Shown here piece by piece: positions 24,963 to 33,364 of a stretch of 64,000 nucleotides of DNA. Origin of the DNA: Novosphingobium sp. Its GTDB lineage: Bacteria; Pseudomonadota; Alphaproteobacteria; Sphingomonadales; Sphingomonadaceae. Under the pieces are notes generated by a model. The model was not told the origin of the DNA. It was given only the letters and a program-made list of their open reading frames with translations, and did not search any database. Each line of letters opens with the position of its first letter. The first letter of the stretch is position 1. The stretch lies in the NCBI RefSeq assembly GCF_020852455.1, contig NZ_JADZAT010000015.1, positions 124,001 through 188,000 of the forward strand, given 5' to 3'. The position numbers and the translations under genes were made by a program.

Positions 24963-27900
24963 AAGCCCGCTGACCCCCGAACGCCGCCGCGCGGGCGAAG
25001 CCGCTGCACCGCCGCCGCGCGCCGCTTTCGTCGAGCTTGGCTGGACCAGCTGCTTCTCGTTCCTGCGCGGCGCTTCCGATGCGGTGGACTTTGCCACCCA
25101 GGCCCGCGCGCTGGGCTATGACGCGGTCGGGATCGCCGATGCCAACACCATGGCCGGGGTGGTGCGGCTGCATAGCGAGGCTACGGCGCTGAAACTGCGC
25201 CCGGTGATCGGCTGCCGGATCGAAACGGTCGAGGGACTGGCCTTTCTGGCCTATCCGGCCGACCGCCAGGCCTATGGCCGCCTGTGCCGCCTGATTTCGG
25301 CCGGGCGGATGGGCAAGCTTGACGGCGAATGGCAGGACAAGGGCGCCTGCGATGTCTCGCTCGCCATGCTGGCCGCGCACAGCGAGGGCGTCCACCTGGT
25401 GCTGGTCCCGCCCGACGATCTTGATGCACAGCTGACGATCGCGGTGGAAAGCAATGTGGTGGATTTTTTACGCGAAGGCGCGGAGGCACGGAGGTGTTCT
25501 GCTTGCGGCGAAGCCGCTTTCGATTCATCGGTTGCCGCTTCCGGCAACGTTAATGCAGAAGAGATAGCCTGCGGCGCGGCACCACCTCTTCATGTCTTTG
25601 TGTCTTCGTGTGTACCTGATCCTGATCCTCTCCGCGCCTCCGCGCCTCCGCGTGAGACCATTTTAAACGCACCGTTCCCCACGCTGCTCCCGCATATCGT
25701 TCGCCAGTTTCCGACGCTCCGTTGCCTGGCCGCAAGCTACCTCTACCGGGGAGATGACCTCGCCCGGATCGCGCGGCTTGATGTGCTGGCGGGCGAGCAT
25801 GGGCTTGAATTGCTTGCGACAAATCTGCCGCTCTACCACGCCCCGCACCGGCGGCCGCTGCACGATGTGATGACCGCGATCCGGCGCAAGACCACGGTGG
25901 CCGCGGCCGGGCATCTGCTGGAGGCCAATGCCGAGCGTCACCTCAAGGGCCCGGAGGAGATGGCGCGGTTGTTTGCGGACTGGCCGCACGCTCTGGGAAA
26001 TGCACGAAAACTGGCGGATTCGTGCCAGTTCAGCCTTGAGGAACTGCGTTACGAATACCCCCGCCAGACCTATCCCGATGGGCTGGATGCGCAGGCCTAT
26101 CTTGAACGGCTGACCTGGCAGGGCGCGACCGGGCACTATCCGCAGGGAACCCCGCACGAGGTGGCCGAAACCTTGCGCAAGGAACTGGCGATGATCGCCA
26201 AGAAAAACCTCGCGCAATACTTTCTGACCATCAAGGAAGTGGTTGATTTTGCACGCAGTCGTCAACCCCCGATCCTGTGTCAGGGGCGGGGTTCGGCGGC
26301 CAATTCGGCGGTCTGTTTCTGCCTGGGGATCACCTCGGTCAATCCGGTCGAGCATGCCCTGCTGTTCGAACGGTTCATTTCCGAGGACCGCGATGAGCCG
26401 CCCGATATCGATGTCGATTTCGAGCATGAGCGCCGCGAGGAGGTGATTCAGCATATATATCAGCGCTATGGCCGCCATCATGCCGGGCTTTGCGCAACGG
26501 TGATCCACTATCGCCCGCGCATGGCGATCCGCGAGGTCGGCAAGGCGATGGGGCTTTCCGAGGACGTTACCGCGGCGCTGGCCAAGACGGTCTGGGGCGG
26601 TCACGGACGCTCGATCAAGGAGCACCACATCGACACTGAAACGGGCCTCGACAGTACCCAACCGCACCTTCAACGGGTACTCAAGCTGACCGAGCAGCTG
26701 ATCGGCATGCCCCGCCACCTCAGCCAGCATGTCGGCGGCTTCATCCTCACTGAAGGACCGCTGAGCGAGACCGTGCCGATCGGCAACGGCGCCATGCCCG
26801 ATCGCAGCTTCATCGAATGGGACAAGGACGATATCGACGCGCTGGGCATCCTCAAGGTCGATGTCCTGGCGCTGGGCATGCTGACCTGCATCCGCAAGTG
26901 CCTCGACCTGCTGCGCCAGCACCATGGCCGCGACCTGACGCTGGCCACGGTCCCGCGTGAGGATCCGGCGGTTTACGACATGCTGTGCCGGGGGGATTCG
27001 CTCGGCGTGTTCCAGGTCGAAAGCCGGGCCCAGATGAACATGCTGCCGCGCCTGCGCCCGCGCTGCTTCTATGATCTGGTGATCGAAGTGGCGATCGTGC
27101 GGCCCGGACCGATCCAGGGCGACATGGTCCACCCCTTCCTCAAGCGGCGGCGCGGGGCCGAAAAGGTCGAGATCCCCGCACCGGGCCCGGCGCACGGGCC
27201 CCCGGACGAGCTGACCTCGATCCTGGGGCGCACGCTGGGGGTGCCGATCTTTCAGGAGCAGGCGATGAAGATCGCGCTCGATGCCGCGCAGTTCAGTTCG
27301 AGGGAAGCCAACCGGCTGAGAAAGGCGATGGCCACTTTCCGCAGCCGCGGCAACCTTGAGGAGCTGGAAGAGCTGATGGTCGGCCGGATGGTGGCGCGCG
27401 GCTACGATCCCGACTTTGCCATGCGCTGCTTCAACCAGATCAAGGGCTTTGGCGAATACGGCTTTCCCGAAAGCCACGCGGCCAGCTTCGCGCTGCTGGT
27501 CTATGTCTCGTCATGGCTCAAATGCCACTACCCGGCGGCCTTCGCGGCGGCCTTGCTCAATTCGCAGCCGATGGGGTTCTATGCCCCGGCGCAGATTGTG
27601 CGGGACGCGCGGGCGCATGGCGTGCTGGTGCTGCCGCCGGATGTGAACTGTTCGATGTGGGACAACACGCTGGAGCCAAGTGATTCACGCGGAAACGCGG
27701 AGACGCGGAGGGAAGAAGAAAGGGATTCCTGTCGCAAAGGCGCAAAGGCGCGAAGAGATGGCTCTGGGGGCGAAGCCCTTTCAAAATTCGGCGCTTTGTG
27801 CAGCGGCCAGGTGCAAGCAGTAGATAATGCCTGCAGCGCAGAACAGCCTCTTCGCGCCTTTGCGCCTTTGCGAGAGCAGCCTTCTTCCCTCCGCGTCTCC

Positions 27901-28743
27901 GCGTCTCCGCGTGCACCCGAATTGGCACTTCGCCTCGGCCTGAGGCAGGTCGATGGCTTGGCCGAAGCTGCCGCCGCGCGGCTGATCGCCGGGCGGGAGA
28001 CAGGGCCTTATCGCGATGTTACCGAGCTGAAGGACCGCGCCGGGCTGTCCCCGGCGGTGATCGAGCGGCTGGCCAGCGCCGATTGCTTCAACTCGCTGGG
28101 GCTGACCCGGCGTCAGGCGCTGTGGGATGCGCGCAGCGTGATTGCCGCGCCCGACCTGCCGCTGTTCGCCGCCGCACAGGCGCGTGACGAGGGGACGGAG
28201 CGCACCGCCACGCGGCTGCCAGCCATGCCGCTATCCGAGGAAGTGGTGGCCGATTACCAGACCCAGCGGCTCAGCCTGAAGGCCCACCCGCTTGCCTTCC
28301 TGCGTGCTTCGCTGGGCGATCGCGGGTTCATCCGCGCGGAGGAACTGGCCCGCCACAGCTCATCGCGCCCGGTGCAGGTCGCCGGCGTGGTGCTGATCCG
28401 CCAGCGCCCCGGCAGCGCCAAGGGGGTCTGCTTCATCACCATCGAGGACGAGAGCGGGGTGGCCAACGTGGTCGTCTGGCCCGATGTGATGGAAAAGCAG
28501 CGCAAGGTGATCATGGGCGCCCGCCTGCTCGAGGTACGCGGCCGGGTCGAGCAGGACGACGGGGTGATCCATGTGATCGCCCAGCAGCTGACCGATGCGA
28601 CGGCGGCGCTCCACGCGCTGTCGGACGACCTGTTGCCACACCACGTTGACCGCGCGGACCATGTCTTGCGGCCCAATCAGGGCAGCCGGGGCGGGCATCC
28701 CCGCGATGCGCGGGTGATCCCGAAGTCGCGAGACTTTCATTGA
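24955..28743 (+). CDS. dnaE2: Error-prone DNA polymerase III alpha-like subunit DnaE2, with two in-frame palindromic inserts
   Basis: DnaE2 (ImuC) is the C-family polymerase of the SOS mutasome. The 1262-residue frame has an N-terminal PHP domain (FVELGWTSCFSFLRGASD), the catalytic motif PDIDVDFEHE at 483-492, RPGPIQGDMVHPFLKRR, a helix-hairpin-helix segment (LRQVDGLAEAAAARLI) and a C-terminal OB domain (VQVAGVVLIRQRPGSAKG). It ends in the usual SRDFH. Relatives have roughly 1080-1150 residues. The excess is explained by two palindromic repeats within the frame, about residues 172-234 (in the PHP region) and 911-987 (between TLEPS and LALRLG). Both keep the frame without stops. Whether the polymerase is still active is not known. 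Confidence 0.95.
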   Translation: MPESPLTPERRRAGEAAAPPPRAAFVELGWTSCFSFLRGASDAVDFATQARALGYDAVGIADANTMAGVVRLHSEATALKLRPVIGCRIETVEGLAFLAYPADRQAYGRLCRLISAGRMGKLDGEWQDKGACDVSLAMLAAHSEGVHLVLVPPDDLDAQLTIAVESNVVDFLREGAEARRCSACGEAAFDSSVAASGNVNAEEIACGAAPPLHVFVSSCVPDPDPLRASAPPRETILNAPFPTLLPHIVRQFPTLRCLAASYLYRGDDLARIARLDVLAGEHGLELLATNLPLYHAPHRRPLHDVMTAIRRKTTVAAAGHLLEANAERHLKGPEEMARLFADWPHALGNARKLADSCQFSLEELRYEYPRQTYPDGLDAQAYLERLTWQGATGHYPQGTPHEVAETLRKELAMIAKKNLAQYFLTIKEVVDFARSRQPPILCQGRGSAANSAVCFCLGITSVNPVEHALLFERFISEDRDEPPDIDVDFEHERREEVIQHIYQRYGRHHAGLCATVIHYRPRMAIREVGKAMGLSEDVTAALAKTVWGGHGRSIKEHHIDTETGLDSTQPHLQRVLKLTEQLIGMPRHLSQHVGGFILTEGPLSETVPIGNGAMPDRSFIEWDKDDIDALGILKVDVLALGMLTCIRKCLDLLRQHHGRDLTLATVPREDPAVYDMLCRGDSLGVFQVESRAQMNMLPRLRPRCFYDLVIEVAIVRPGPIQGDMVHPFLKRRRGAEKVEIPAPGPAHGPPDELTSILGRTLGVPIFQEQAMKIALDAAQFSSREANRLRKAMATFRSRGNLEELEELMVGRMVARGYDPDFAMRCFNQIKGFGEYGFPESHAASFALLVYVSSWLKCHYPAAFAAALLNSQPMGFYAPAQIVRDARAHGVLVLPPDVNCSMWDNTLEPSDSRGNAETRREEERDSCRKGAKARRDGSGGEALSKFGALCSGQVQAVDNACSAEQPLRAFAPLREQPSSLRVSASPRAPELALRLGLRQVDGLAEAAAARLIAGRETGPYRDVTELKDRAGLSPAVIERLASADCFNSLGLTRRQALWDARSVIAAPDLPLFAAAQARDEGTERTATRLPAMPLSEEVVADYQTQRLSLKAHPLAFLRASLGDRGFIRAEELARHSSSRPVQVAGVVLIRQRPGSAKGVCFITIEDESGVANVVVWPDVMEKQRKVIMGARLLEVRGRVEQDDGVIHVIAQQLTDATAALHALSDDLLPHHVDRADHVLRPNQGSRGGHPRDARVIPKSRDFH
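25468..25655 (+). repeat. In-frame palindromic element A inside dnaE2 (partly deleted copy)
   Basis: The outer arms 25468-25494 and 25627-25655 are imperfect inverted repeats (GCGGAGGCGCGGAGG-type; about 25 of 29 positions pair). The core has GGCGAAGCC followed by a small hairpin (GTTGCCG/CGGCAAC) and GCAGAAGAGATAGCCTGC. It shares this core, the CCTCTTC junction and the outer arms with element B at 27685-27914, but lacks the left inner arm. Translated in the gene frame it gives about 62 residues that include REGAEARR, CGEAA, ACGAAPPL and PLRASAPPR. Confidence 0.85.
27685..27914 (+). repeat. In-frame palindromic element B inside dnaE2 (full copy)
   Basis: The outer 33-base arms 27686-27718 and 27881-27913 pair at 32 of 33 positions (CACGCGGAGACGCGGAG-type). 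The inner 26-base arms 27732-27757 and 27848-27873 are exact reverse complements (GCAAAGGCGCAAAGGCGC-type). The core resembles that of element A. The insert adds about 77 residues (RGNAETRR, GGEAL, ACSAEQPL, SLRVSASPR) between the DnaE2 segments TLEPS and LALRLGLRQVDGL without breaking the frame. Confidence 0.92.
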
Positions 28744-28781
28744 ACTGTGCGTTAGCCTGCCGCGCAAAGGGGAGAGAACCG

Positions 28782-29690
28782 ATGCGCGCAACCATCCTGA
28801 TCCTGTCCGCCGCCGCCATGCTGGCCTTGCCGGCCCAGGCGGCCAGGCCCGTAAAGCCCGTCAAGCCGATGACGGTCCCCGCTGCGGTCTATACCGATCC
28901 CGCGCCCGACAAGGCGCATCCGGCGCGGATGGAGGTGCTGCACATTCCCAGCGGCGGGGTGGAGATCAACGGCGTGGCCTATCTTGCCAGCGGGGCCGGG
29001 CCGCATCCCACGCTGGTGCTGTGCCACGGCTGGCCGGGGAACGAGAAGAACCTCGATCTGGCCCAGGCGGTGCGCCGCGCCGGGTGGAATGTGGTGACCT
29101 TCAACTATCGCGGATCGTGGGGCAGCCCGGGTTCATTCCGCTTCGCCCAGAACCCCGAGGATGCCCGCGCGGTGCTGACCTTCCTGCGCGATCCTGCCAA
29201 TGCCGCGCGGCTGGGCGTCGATACCCGGCGCATGGCGATCATGGGCCATTCGATGGGCGGCTGGGTGACCGCGATGGTTGCCGGGCAGGACGATGGCCTG
29301 CTGGGTGCCGGGCTGATCTCGGCCGCCAACATGGGCATGCTGGGCAAGATGGACCGCGCCGAAGTGATCAAACGCTCGGCCGGCAATTCCGAAACGCTGG
29401 CCGATACCTCGCCCGAACGCATGGCCGACGAACTGATCGCGAACAGCGATGCCAACAACTTCATGCCGATGGCGCCGGGGCTGGCGAAGAAAAGTCTGCT
29501 GATCCTCAGCAGCGATGATGGCCTGGCCCCCGGCACCGACAAGCTGGGCGCCGCCGTGCGCGCGGCTGGCGGCAAGCGGGTTACCATGATCCATGTCGCC
29601 ACCGATCACTCATGGTCGGACAAGCGGGTGATGCTGCAGGCGCAGGTGATCCGCTGGCTGCAGGGGCTGCTGGCGGGCAAGCCGCGCTAG
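28782..29690 (+). CDS. Exported alpha/beta hydrolase
   Basis: The 302-residue protein has a signal peptide (ILILSAAAMLALPAQA, cleavage near residue 19) and an alpha/beta-hydrolase fold. Visible are the oxyanion segment CHGWPGNEKN, the nucleophile elbow GHSMGG (serine) and a late ATDHSW histidine. A lysine/proline linker (RPVKPVKPMT) follows the signal. It is probably an esterase or acylaminopeptidase-like enzyme; the substrate is unknown. The start at 28782 has AGGGGAGAG upstream. Its stop overlaps that of the convergent phoB. Confidence 0.88.
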   Translation: MRATILILSAAAMLALPAQAARPVKPVKPMTVPAAVYTDPAPDKAHPARMEVLHIPSGGVEINGVAYLASGAGPHPTLVLCHGWPGNEKNLDLAQAVRRAGWNVVTFNYRGSWGSPGSFRFAQNPEDARAVLTFLRDPANAARLGVDTRRMAIMGHSMGGWVTAMVAGQDDGLLGAGLISAANMGMLGKMDRAEVIKRSAGNSETLADTSPERMADELIANSDANNFMPMAPGLAKKSLLILSSDDGLAPGTDKLGAAVRAAGGKRVTMIHVATDHSWSDKRVMLQAQVIRWLQGLLAGKPR

Positions 29691-30376
29691 ACGCCTTCGA
29701 GCGAATACCCTGCTGACCGCACCGTCCGCACCGGATCGGGCGCGCCTTCCACTTCGATGCCCTTGCGCAGACGGCGGATGTGAACATCGACGGTGCGCAA
29801 TTCGATCTCGCTCTCGTTGCCCCAGACCGCGTCGAGCAGCTGGCCGCGGCTGAACACCCGGCCCGGATGCTCCATGAAGTGGCGCAGCAGGCGGAATTCG
29901 GTTGGCCCCAGCGAGAGCACCTGGCCGCGCCGGGTGACCCGGTGTGCCACCGGATCGAGCGACAGATCACCCACGGTCAGCATCTCGCCGGCCAGTGCCG
30001 GACGGATCCGGCGCAGGATCGCCTTGACCCGGGCCAGCAGCTCGCGCGGGGAGAAGGGCTTGGTCATGTAATCGTCGGCGCCGATGTCGAGCCCGCGCAC
30101 CTTGTCTTCCTCAGCCCCGCGCGCAGTCAGCATCAGGATCGGGACATGCGCGGTGGCCTTGTCCTTGCGCAGACGGCGGCAGACCTCGATCCCGCTGGTC
30201 CCTTCGATCATCCAGTCGAGCACGACCAGGTCAGGCACCTGCTCTTGCGCGAGCAGCAGCGCCTCGTCGCCATCGGCAGTGACGGTGACCTTGTAGCCTT
30301 CGCCCTTGAAGCGGAATTCGAGCAATTCGGCGAGTGCCGGGTCATCTTCGACCAGCAGCAGGCTGGGGGCGGTCAT
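29687..30376 (-). CDS. phoB: Phosphate regulon response regulator PhoB
   Basis: The 229-residue OmpR-family regulator has a receiver domain with acidic pocket E10-D11-D12, phospho-acceptor D54 (VVLDWMIEG) and K in TKPFSP. A C-terminal winged helix follows (LGPTEFRLLRHFMEHPG; RTVDVHIRRLRKGIE). PhoB, activated by PhoR when phosphate is low, binds Pho boxes made of 11-bp repeats; such sites are seen at 35854 and 35923. phoB is the last gene of the pst-phoU unit, starting 2 bases after the phoU stop. Confidence 0.96.
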   Translation of the reverse strand: MTAPSLLLVEDDPALAELLEFRFKGEGYKVTVTADGDEALLLAQEQVPDLVVLDWMIEGTSGIEVCRRLRKDKATAHVPILMLTARGAEEDKVRGLDIGADDYMTKPFSPRELLARVKAILRRIRPALAGEMLTVGDLSLDPVAHRVTRRGQVLSLGPTEFRLLRHFMEHPGRVFSRGQLLDAVWGNESEIELRTVDVHIRRLRKGIEVEGAPDPVRTVRSAGYSLEGV

Positions 30377-30378
30377 GG

Positions 30379-31056
30379 CTAGCCCTTGTCTTCCTTGTCG
30401 GTCAGGTACTCGCCGGTGGCGGCGTAATAGACCATTTCGGCGACGTTGGTGGCGTGATCGCCGATCCGTTCGATATTGCGGGCGACGAACAAGAGCTGCG
30501 CGGCGCTGGAGATGGTTGCCGGGTTCTCCATCATGTGGCTGACAAGGTTGCGGAACAGCGATTCGTAAAACGCATCGACCATCTCGTCGCGTTCGACGAC
30601 CGCCCGGGCCAGCACCGGATCGCGGGCGGCATAGGCTGTCAGCACGTCGTGGACCATGCCGCGGGCCACATCAGCCATGGCGGGAACCAGGGTCAGCGGC
30701 TCGAACTTTTTGCGCTGTTCGATCTTGTCGGCGCTCTTGGCGATGTTCTTCGAATAGTCGCCGATCCGCTCAACCACCCCGGCGATCTTGAGCGCCGCGA
30801 TAACCTCGCGCAGGTCGTCCGCCATCGGCGCACGCAGGGCAATGATCCGCACCGCCAGCCGATCGACTTCGGCTTCCAGTGCGTCGATCTTCTTGTCCCG
30901 GTCGATCACTTGCCTGGCCAGGTCGAGGTTGCCCTTGACCAGCGCTTCCATCGCTTCGCTCATCGAAACTTCGGCCAGCCCGCCCATTTCGGCGATCAGC
31001 CCGCGCAGCTTGGTGATGTCTTCGTCAAAGGCCTTGACGGTGTGTTCATGTGCCAT
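30379..31056 (-). CDS. phoU: Phosphate signalling protein PhoU
   Basis: The 225-residue all-helical protein has the two three-helix PhoU repeats, with metal-binding-type motifs such as ERIGDYSKNIA and ERIGDHATNVAEM. PhoU connects the Pst transporter to PhoR and keeps PhoR inactive in high phosphate. The ATG at 31056 is only 3 bases from the end of a long palindromic element; the only Shine-Dalgarno-like stretch, AGGAC, is part of that element's arm. The gap to pstB is otherwise filled by the element. Confidence 0.96.
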   Translation of the reverse strand: MAHEHTVKAFDEDITKLRGLIAEMGGLAEVSMSEAMEALVKGNLDLARQVIDRDKKIDALEAEVDRLAVRIIALRAPMADDLREVIAALKIAGVVERIGDYSKNIAKSADKIEQRKKFEPLTLVPAMADVARGMVHDVLTAYAARDPVLARAVVERDEMVDAFYESLFRNLVSHMMENPATISSAAQLLFVARNIERIGDHATNVAEMVYYAATGEYLTDKEDKG

Positions 31057-31058
31057 GT

Positions 31059-31328
31059 GGGGTCTGTCCTATGGGATATCATACGCCATGACGGAGCCGA
31101 AATTGGCCCAGCGCAAGGCGTGAGGAGAGGCGCGATGCGGGACATCGTGCCCGACGAGCAACGTAGCGATGGGCCAATTTCGGCCCGCCCCGAAGGGGTT
31201 GCTTTGGAAAGCTCGCTGGAGGGCGTCCCTCCGCTTGCACGGGGCATAAAGCCCGCGCTGCGCGTCGCTCCTACCCAGCAAGCTTTCCAAAGCAATCATG
31301 GTGTATGATATCCCATAGGACAGACCCC
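31059..31328. repeat. MITE-like symmetrical element between pstB and phoU
   Basis: The terminal arms 31059-31084 and 31303-31328 are exact 26-base inverted repeats (core ATGGGATATCATAC). Inside are two further long hairpins. GCCGAAATTGGCCCA (31096-31110) pairs exactly with 31170-31184, and a 21-base arm starting at 31199 pairs with the arm ending at 31295 (one mismatch). It fills the pstB-phoU gap precisely, begins at the pstB stop and provides the phoU ribosome site. No open frame or transposase is inside. No clear target duplication was seen. Confidence 0.85.
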
Positions 31329-32114
31329 TCAACCGTAACGTCCGGTGATGTAGTCTTTTGTCCGTTCTTCACGCGGGTTGGTGAAGATATCCGAAGTCTT
31401 GCCGTATTCGACCACCTTGCCGAGGTGGAAGAAGGCGGTGCGCTGTGAGACGCGCGCGGCCTGCTGCATCGAATGGGTGACGATGACGATCGCATAGCGC
31501 CCGCGCAGTTCGGCGATCAGTTCCTCGATCTTGGCGGTTGCGATCGGGTCCAGCGCCGAGCACGGCTCGTCCATCAGGATCACTTCGGGTTCGACCGCAA
31601 TCGCCCGAGCGATACACAGACGCTGCTGCTGACCTCCGGACAAGGCGGTGCCGCTGTCGGCCAGGCGGTCCTTGACTTCGTCCCACAGGCCGGCGCGCTT
31701 CAGGCTGCGCTCGACCACTTCGTCAAGCTCGGCCTTGCTGGTGGTCAGCCCGTGGATCCGGGGGCCATAGGCGACGTTTTCGAAGATCGACTTGGGGAAG
31801 GGGTTGGGTTTCTGGAACACCATGCCAACGCGCGCGCGCAACTGCACCACGTCCATCCCGCTCTTGTAGATGTCTTCGCCATCAAGCTTGATTTCGCCTT
31901 CGACGCGGGCGCCGGGAATGGTGTCATTCATCCGGTTGAGCGTGCGCAGGAAGGTCGATTTGCCGCAGCCCGAGGGGCCGATGAAGGCGGTGACGTAATC
32001 GGCGCCGATATCGATCGACACCTGATCGATCGCGCGCTTGTCGCCATAGAATACCGATACGTCCTGCGCGGAAATCCGCGCTTCGATCGGGTCAAGATCA
32101 TGAAAGGTGGTCAT
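31329..32114 (-). CDS. pstB: Phosphate ABC transporter ATP-binding protein PstB
   Basis: The 261-residue ATPase powers high-affinity phosphate import by PstSCAB. It has Walker [10 protein letters not shown] (46-54), a Q-loop, the ABC signature ALSGGQQQR and Walker [12 protein letters not shown]. The start at 32114 overlaps the pstA stop by one base. It is followed by the long palindromic element that separates it from phoU. Confidence 0.97.
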   Translation of the reverse strand: MTTFHDLDPIEARISAQDVSVFYGDKRAIDQVSIDIGADYVTAFIGPSGCGKSTFLRTLNRMNDTIPGARVEGEIKLDGEDIYKSGMDVVQLRARVGMVFQKPNPFPKSIFENVAYGPRIHGLTTSKAELDEVVERSLKRAGLWDEVKDRLADSGTALSGGQQQRLCIARAIAVEPEVILMDEPCSALDPIATAKIEELIAELRGRYAIVIVTHSMQQAARVSQRTAFFHLGKVVEYGKTSDIFTNPREERTKDYITGRYG

Positions 32115-33364
32115 TACCAGCGGTTCTCGAAACGGTTGCGAAGGTAGATGGCGATCGAATTCATCGCCAGCAGGAACAGCAGCAGCACGATGATTGCGGC
32201 CGAAGTGCGTTCAACAAAGCCGCGGTCGATTTCGTCCGACCACAGGAAGATCTGCACCGGCAGCACCGAGCTGGGTGAGGTAAAGCCGTCGGGCGGCGTG
32301 GCGACGAAGGCCTTCATCCCGATCATCAGCAGCGGCGCGGTTTCACCCAGCGCGCGGGCCATGCCGATGATCGTGCCGGTCAGGATCCCGGGCAGCGCCA
32401 ATGGCAGGACGTGGTGGAACACGGTCTGGACCCTGCTGGCGCCGACCGCCAGCGCGGCATCGCGGATCGAGGGCGGAACCGCCTTGATTGCGTTGCGCCC
32501 GGAAATGACGATCACTGGCATGGTCATCAGCGCCAGGGTCATACCCCCGATCAACGGAGCCGAACGCCAGTAGGGGAAGATGCTGAGGAACAGCGCCAGG
32601 CCAAGCAGCCCGAAGATGATCGAGGGGACCGCCGCCAGGTTGTTGATCGAAACCTCGATCAGGTCGGTCCAGCGGTTGCGGGGGGCGAATTCCTCGAGAT
32701 AGACCGCTGCGAAGACGCCGATCGGGAAGGCCAGTGCGAGCGTGACCAGCATGGTCAGCATCGATCCCTTGAGCGCACCCCAGATCCCCACCGCCTGCGG
32801 GCTGGTAGCGTCAGAGCGCGACAGGAAACCGGGGTCGAACCGGGTGGCCAGCTGGCCCTTTGCGGCCAATTGGCTGGCCAGTGCGATTGACTGTGGGTTG
32901 CCTTCGCCGCGCAGCCCGGCGGCAAGGTCGTCACTGGCGGCCAGCGAGACCTCGAAGCTGGTGTTGAGCAAGGCCGGGTCGGAGGCGATCTGGCGGGCAA
33001 CTTCGCGCCAGGCTTCGCTGTCCAGCTCGGCCGCGGCCTTGTCGCCCAGCGCCTTCGAGGCGGCGAACTGGACCACATCGCGCAGGCCTGCGCCTTCGAG
33101 TGCGCGAACCGGATCTTCGCTCTCAAGCTGTGCGGGATCGACCTGCAGCATGCCGCCGGCCAGATCGACCGGGAAGCTCAGCTCGGCGCGTTTGAACCCG
33201 CCGATCGCATTGGCGGTCATGGTCACCAGCAGAAAGGCCAGCACCAGCGCGGAGAGAGCCACGGCAAGGAAACCCAGCGCGCGGAACCGGCGTTCGGACG
33301 CGTGGCGTTTGGCCAGCCGCGCGGCAATCCGCTGGCTGCGGGCTTGGGGGGTCAAATCACTCAT
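32114..33364 (-). CDS. pstA: Phosphate ABC transporter permease PstA (with N-terminal extension)
   Basis: The 416-residue protein has a C-terminal permease domain of about 270 residues with the binding-protein-dependent transport motif ([38 protein letters not shown]). In front is a DUF3333-type extension with one membrane helix at about 32-54 and a soluble part of about 100 residues, common in alphaproteobacterial PstA but absent from the E. coli protein. It forms the membrane channel with PstC. The start overlaps pstC by 8 bases. Confidence 0.95.
   Translation of the reverse strand: MSDLTPQARSQRIAARLAKRHASERRFRALGFLAVALSALVLAFLLVTMTANAIGGFKRAELSFPVDLAGGMLQVDPAQLESEDPVRALEGAGLRDVVQFAASKALGDKAAAELDSEAWREVARQIASDPALLNTSFEVSLAASDDLAAGLRGEGNPQSIALASQLAAKGQLATRFDPGFLSRSDATSPQAVGIWGALKGSMLTMLVTLALAFPIGVFAAVYLEEFAPRNRWTDLIEVSINNLAAVPSIIFGLLGLALFLSIFPYWRSAPLIGGMTLALMTMPVIVISGRNAIKAVPPSIRDAALAVGASRVQTVFHHVLPLALPGILTGTIIGMARALGETAPLLMIGMKAFVATPPDGFTSPSSVLPVQIFLWSDEIDRGFVERTSAAIIVLLLFLLAMNSIAIYLRNRFENRW

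Noticed and set aside
25663..27477. 604-codon minus-strand frame inside dnaE2
   Set aside because: It lies fully opposite the polymerase catalytic region and has no similarity; a GC-skew artefact.
27685..27914. Element B as an intein or group II intron
   Set aside because: No intein splice motifs or endonuclease, no intron domain structure; the frame runs straight through and the element is a simple double palindrome.
25468..27914. The dnaE2 repeats as a CRISPR-like array
   Set aside because: There are only two copies 2.2 kb apart with coding sequence between them; they are palindromes rather than short direct repeats with spacers.
31059..31328. The pstB-phoU element as a riboswitch
   Set aside because: The symmetry is of long inverted ends with nested hairpins, not a conserved aptamer; no known ligand motif was seen.
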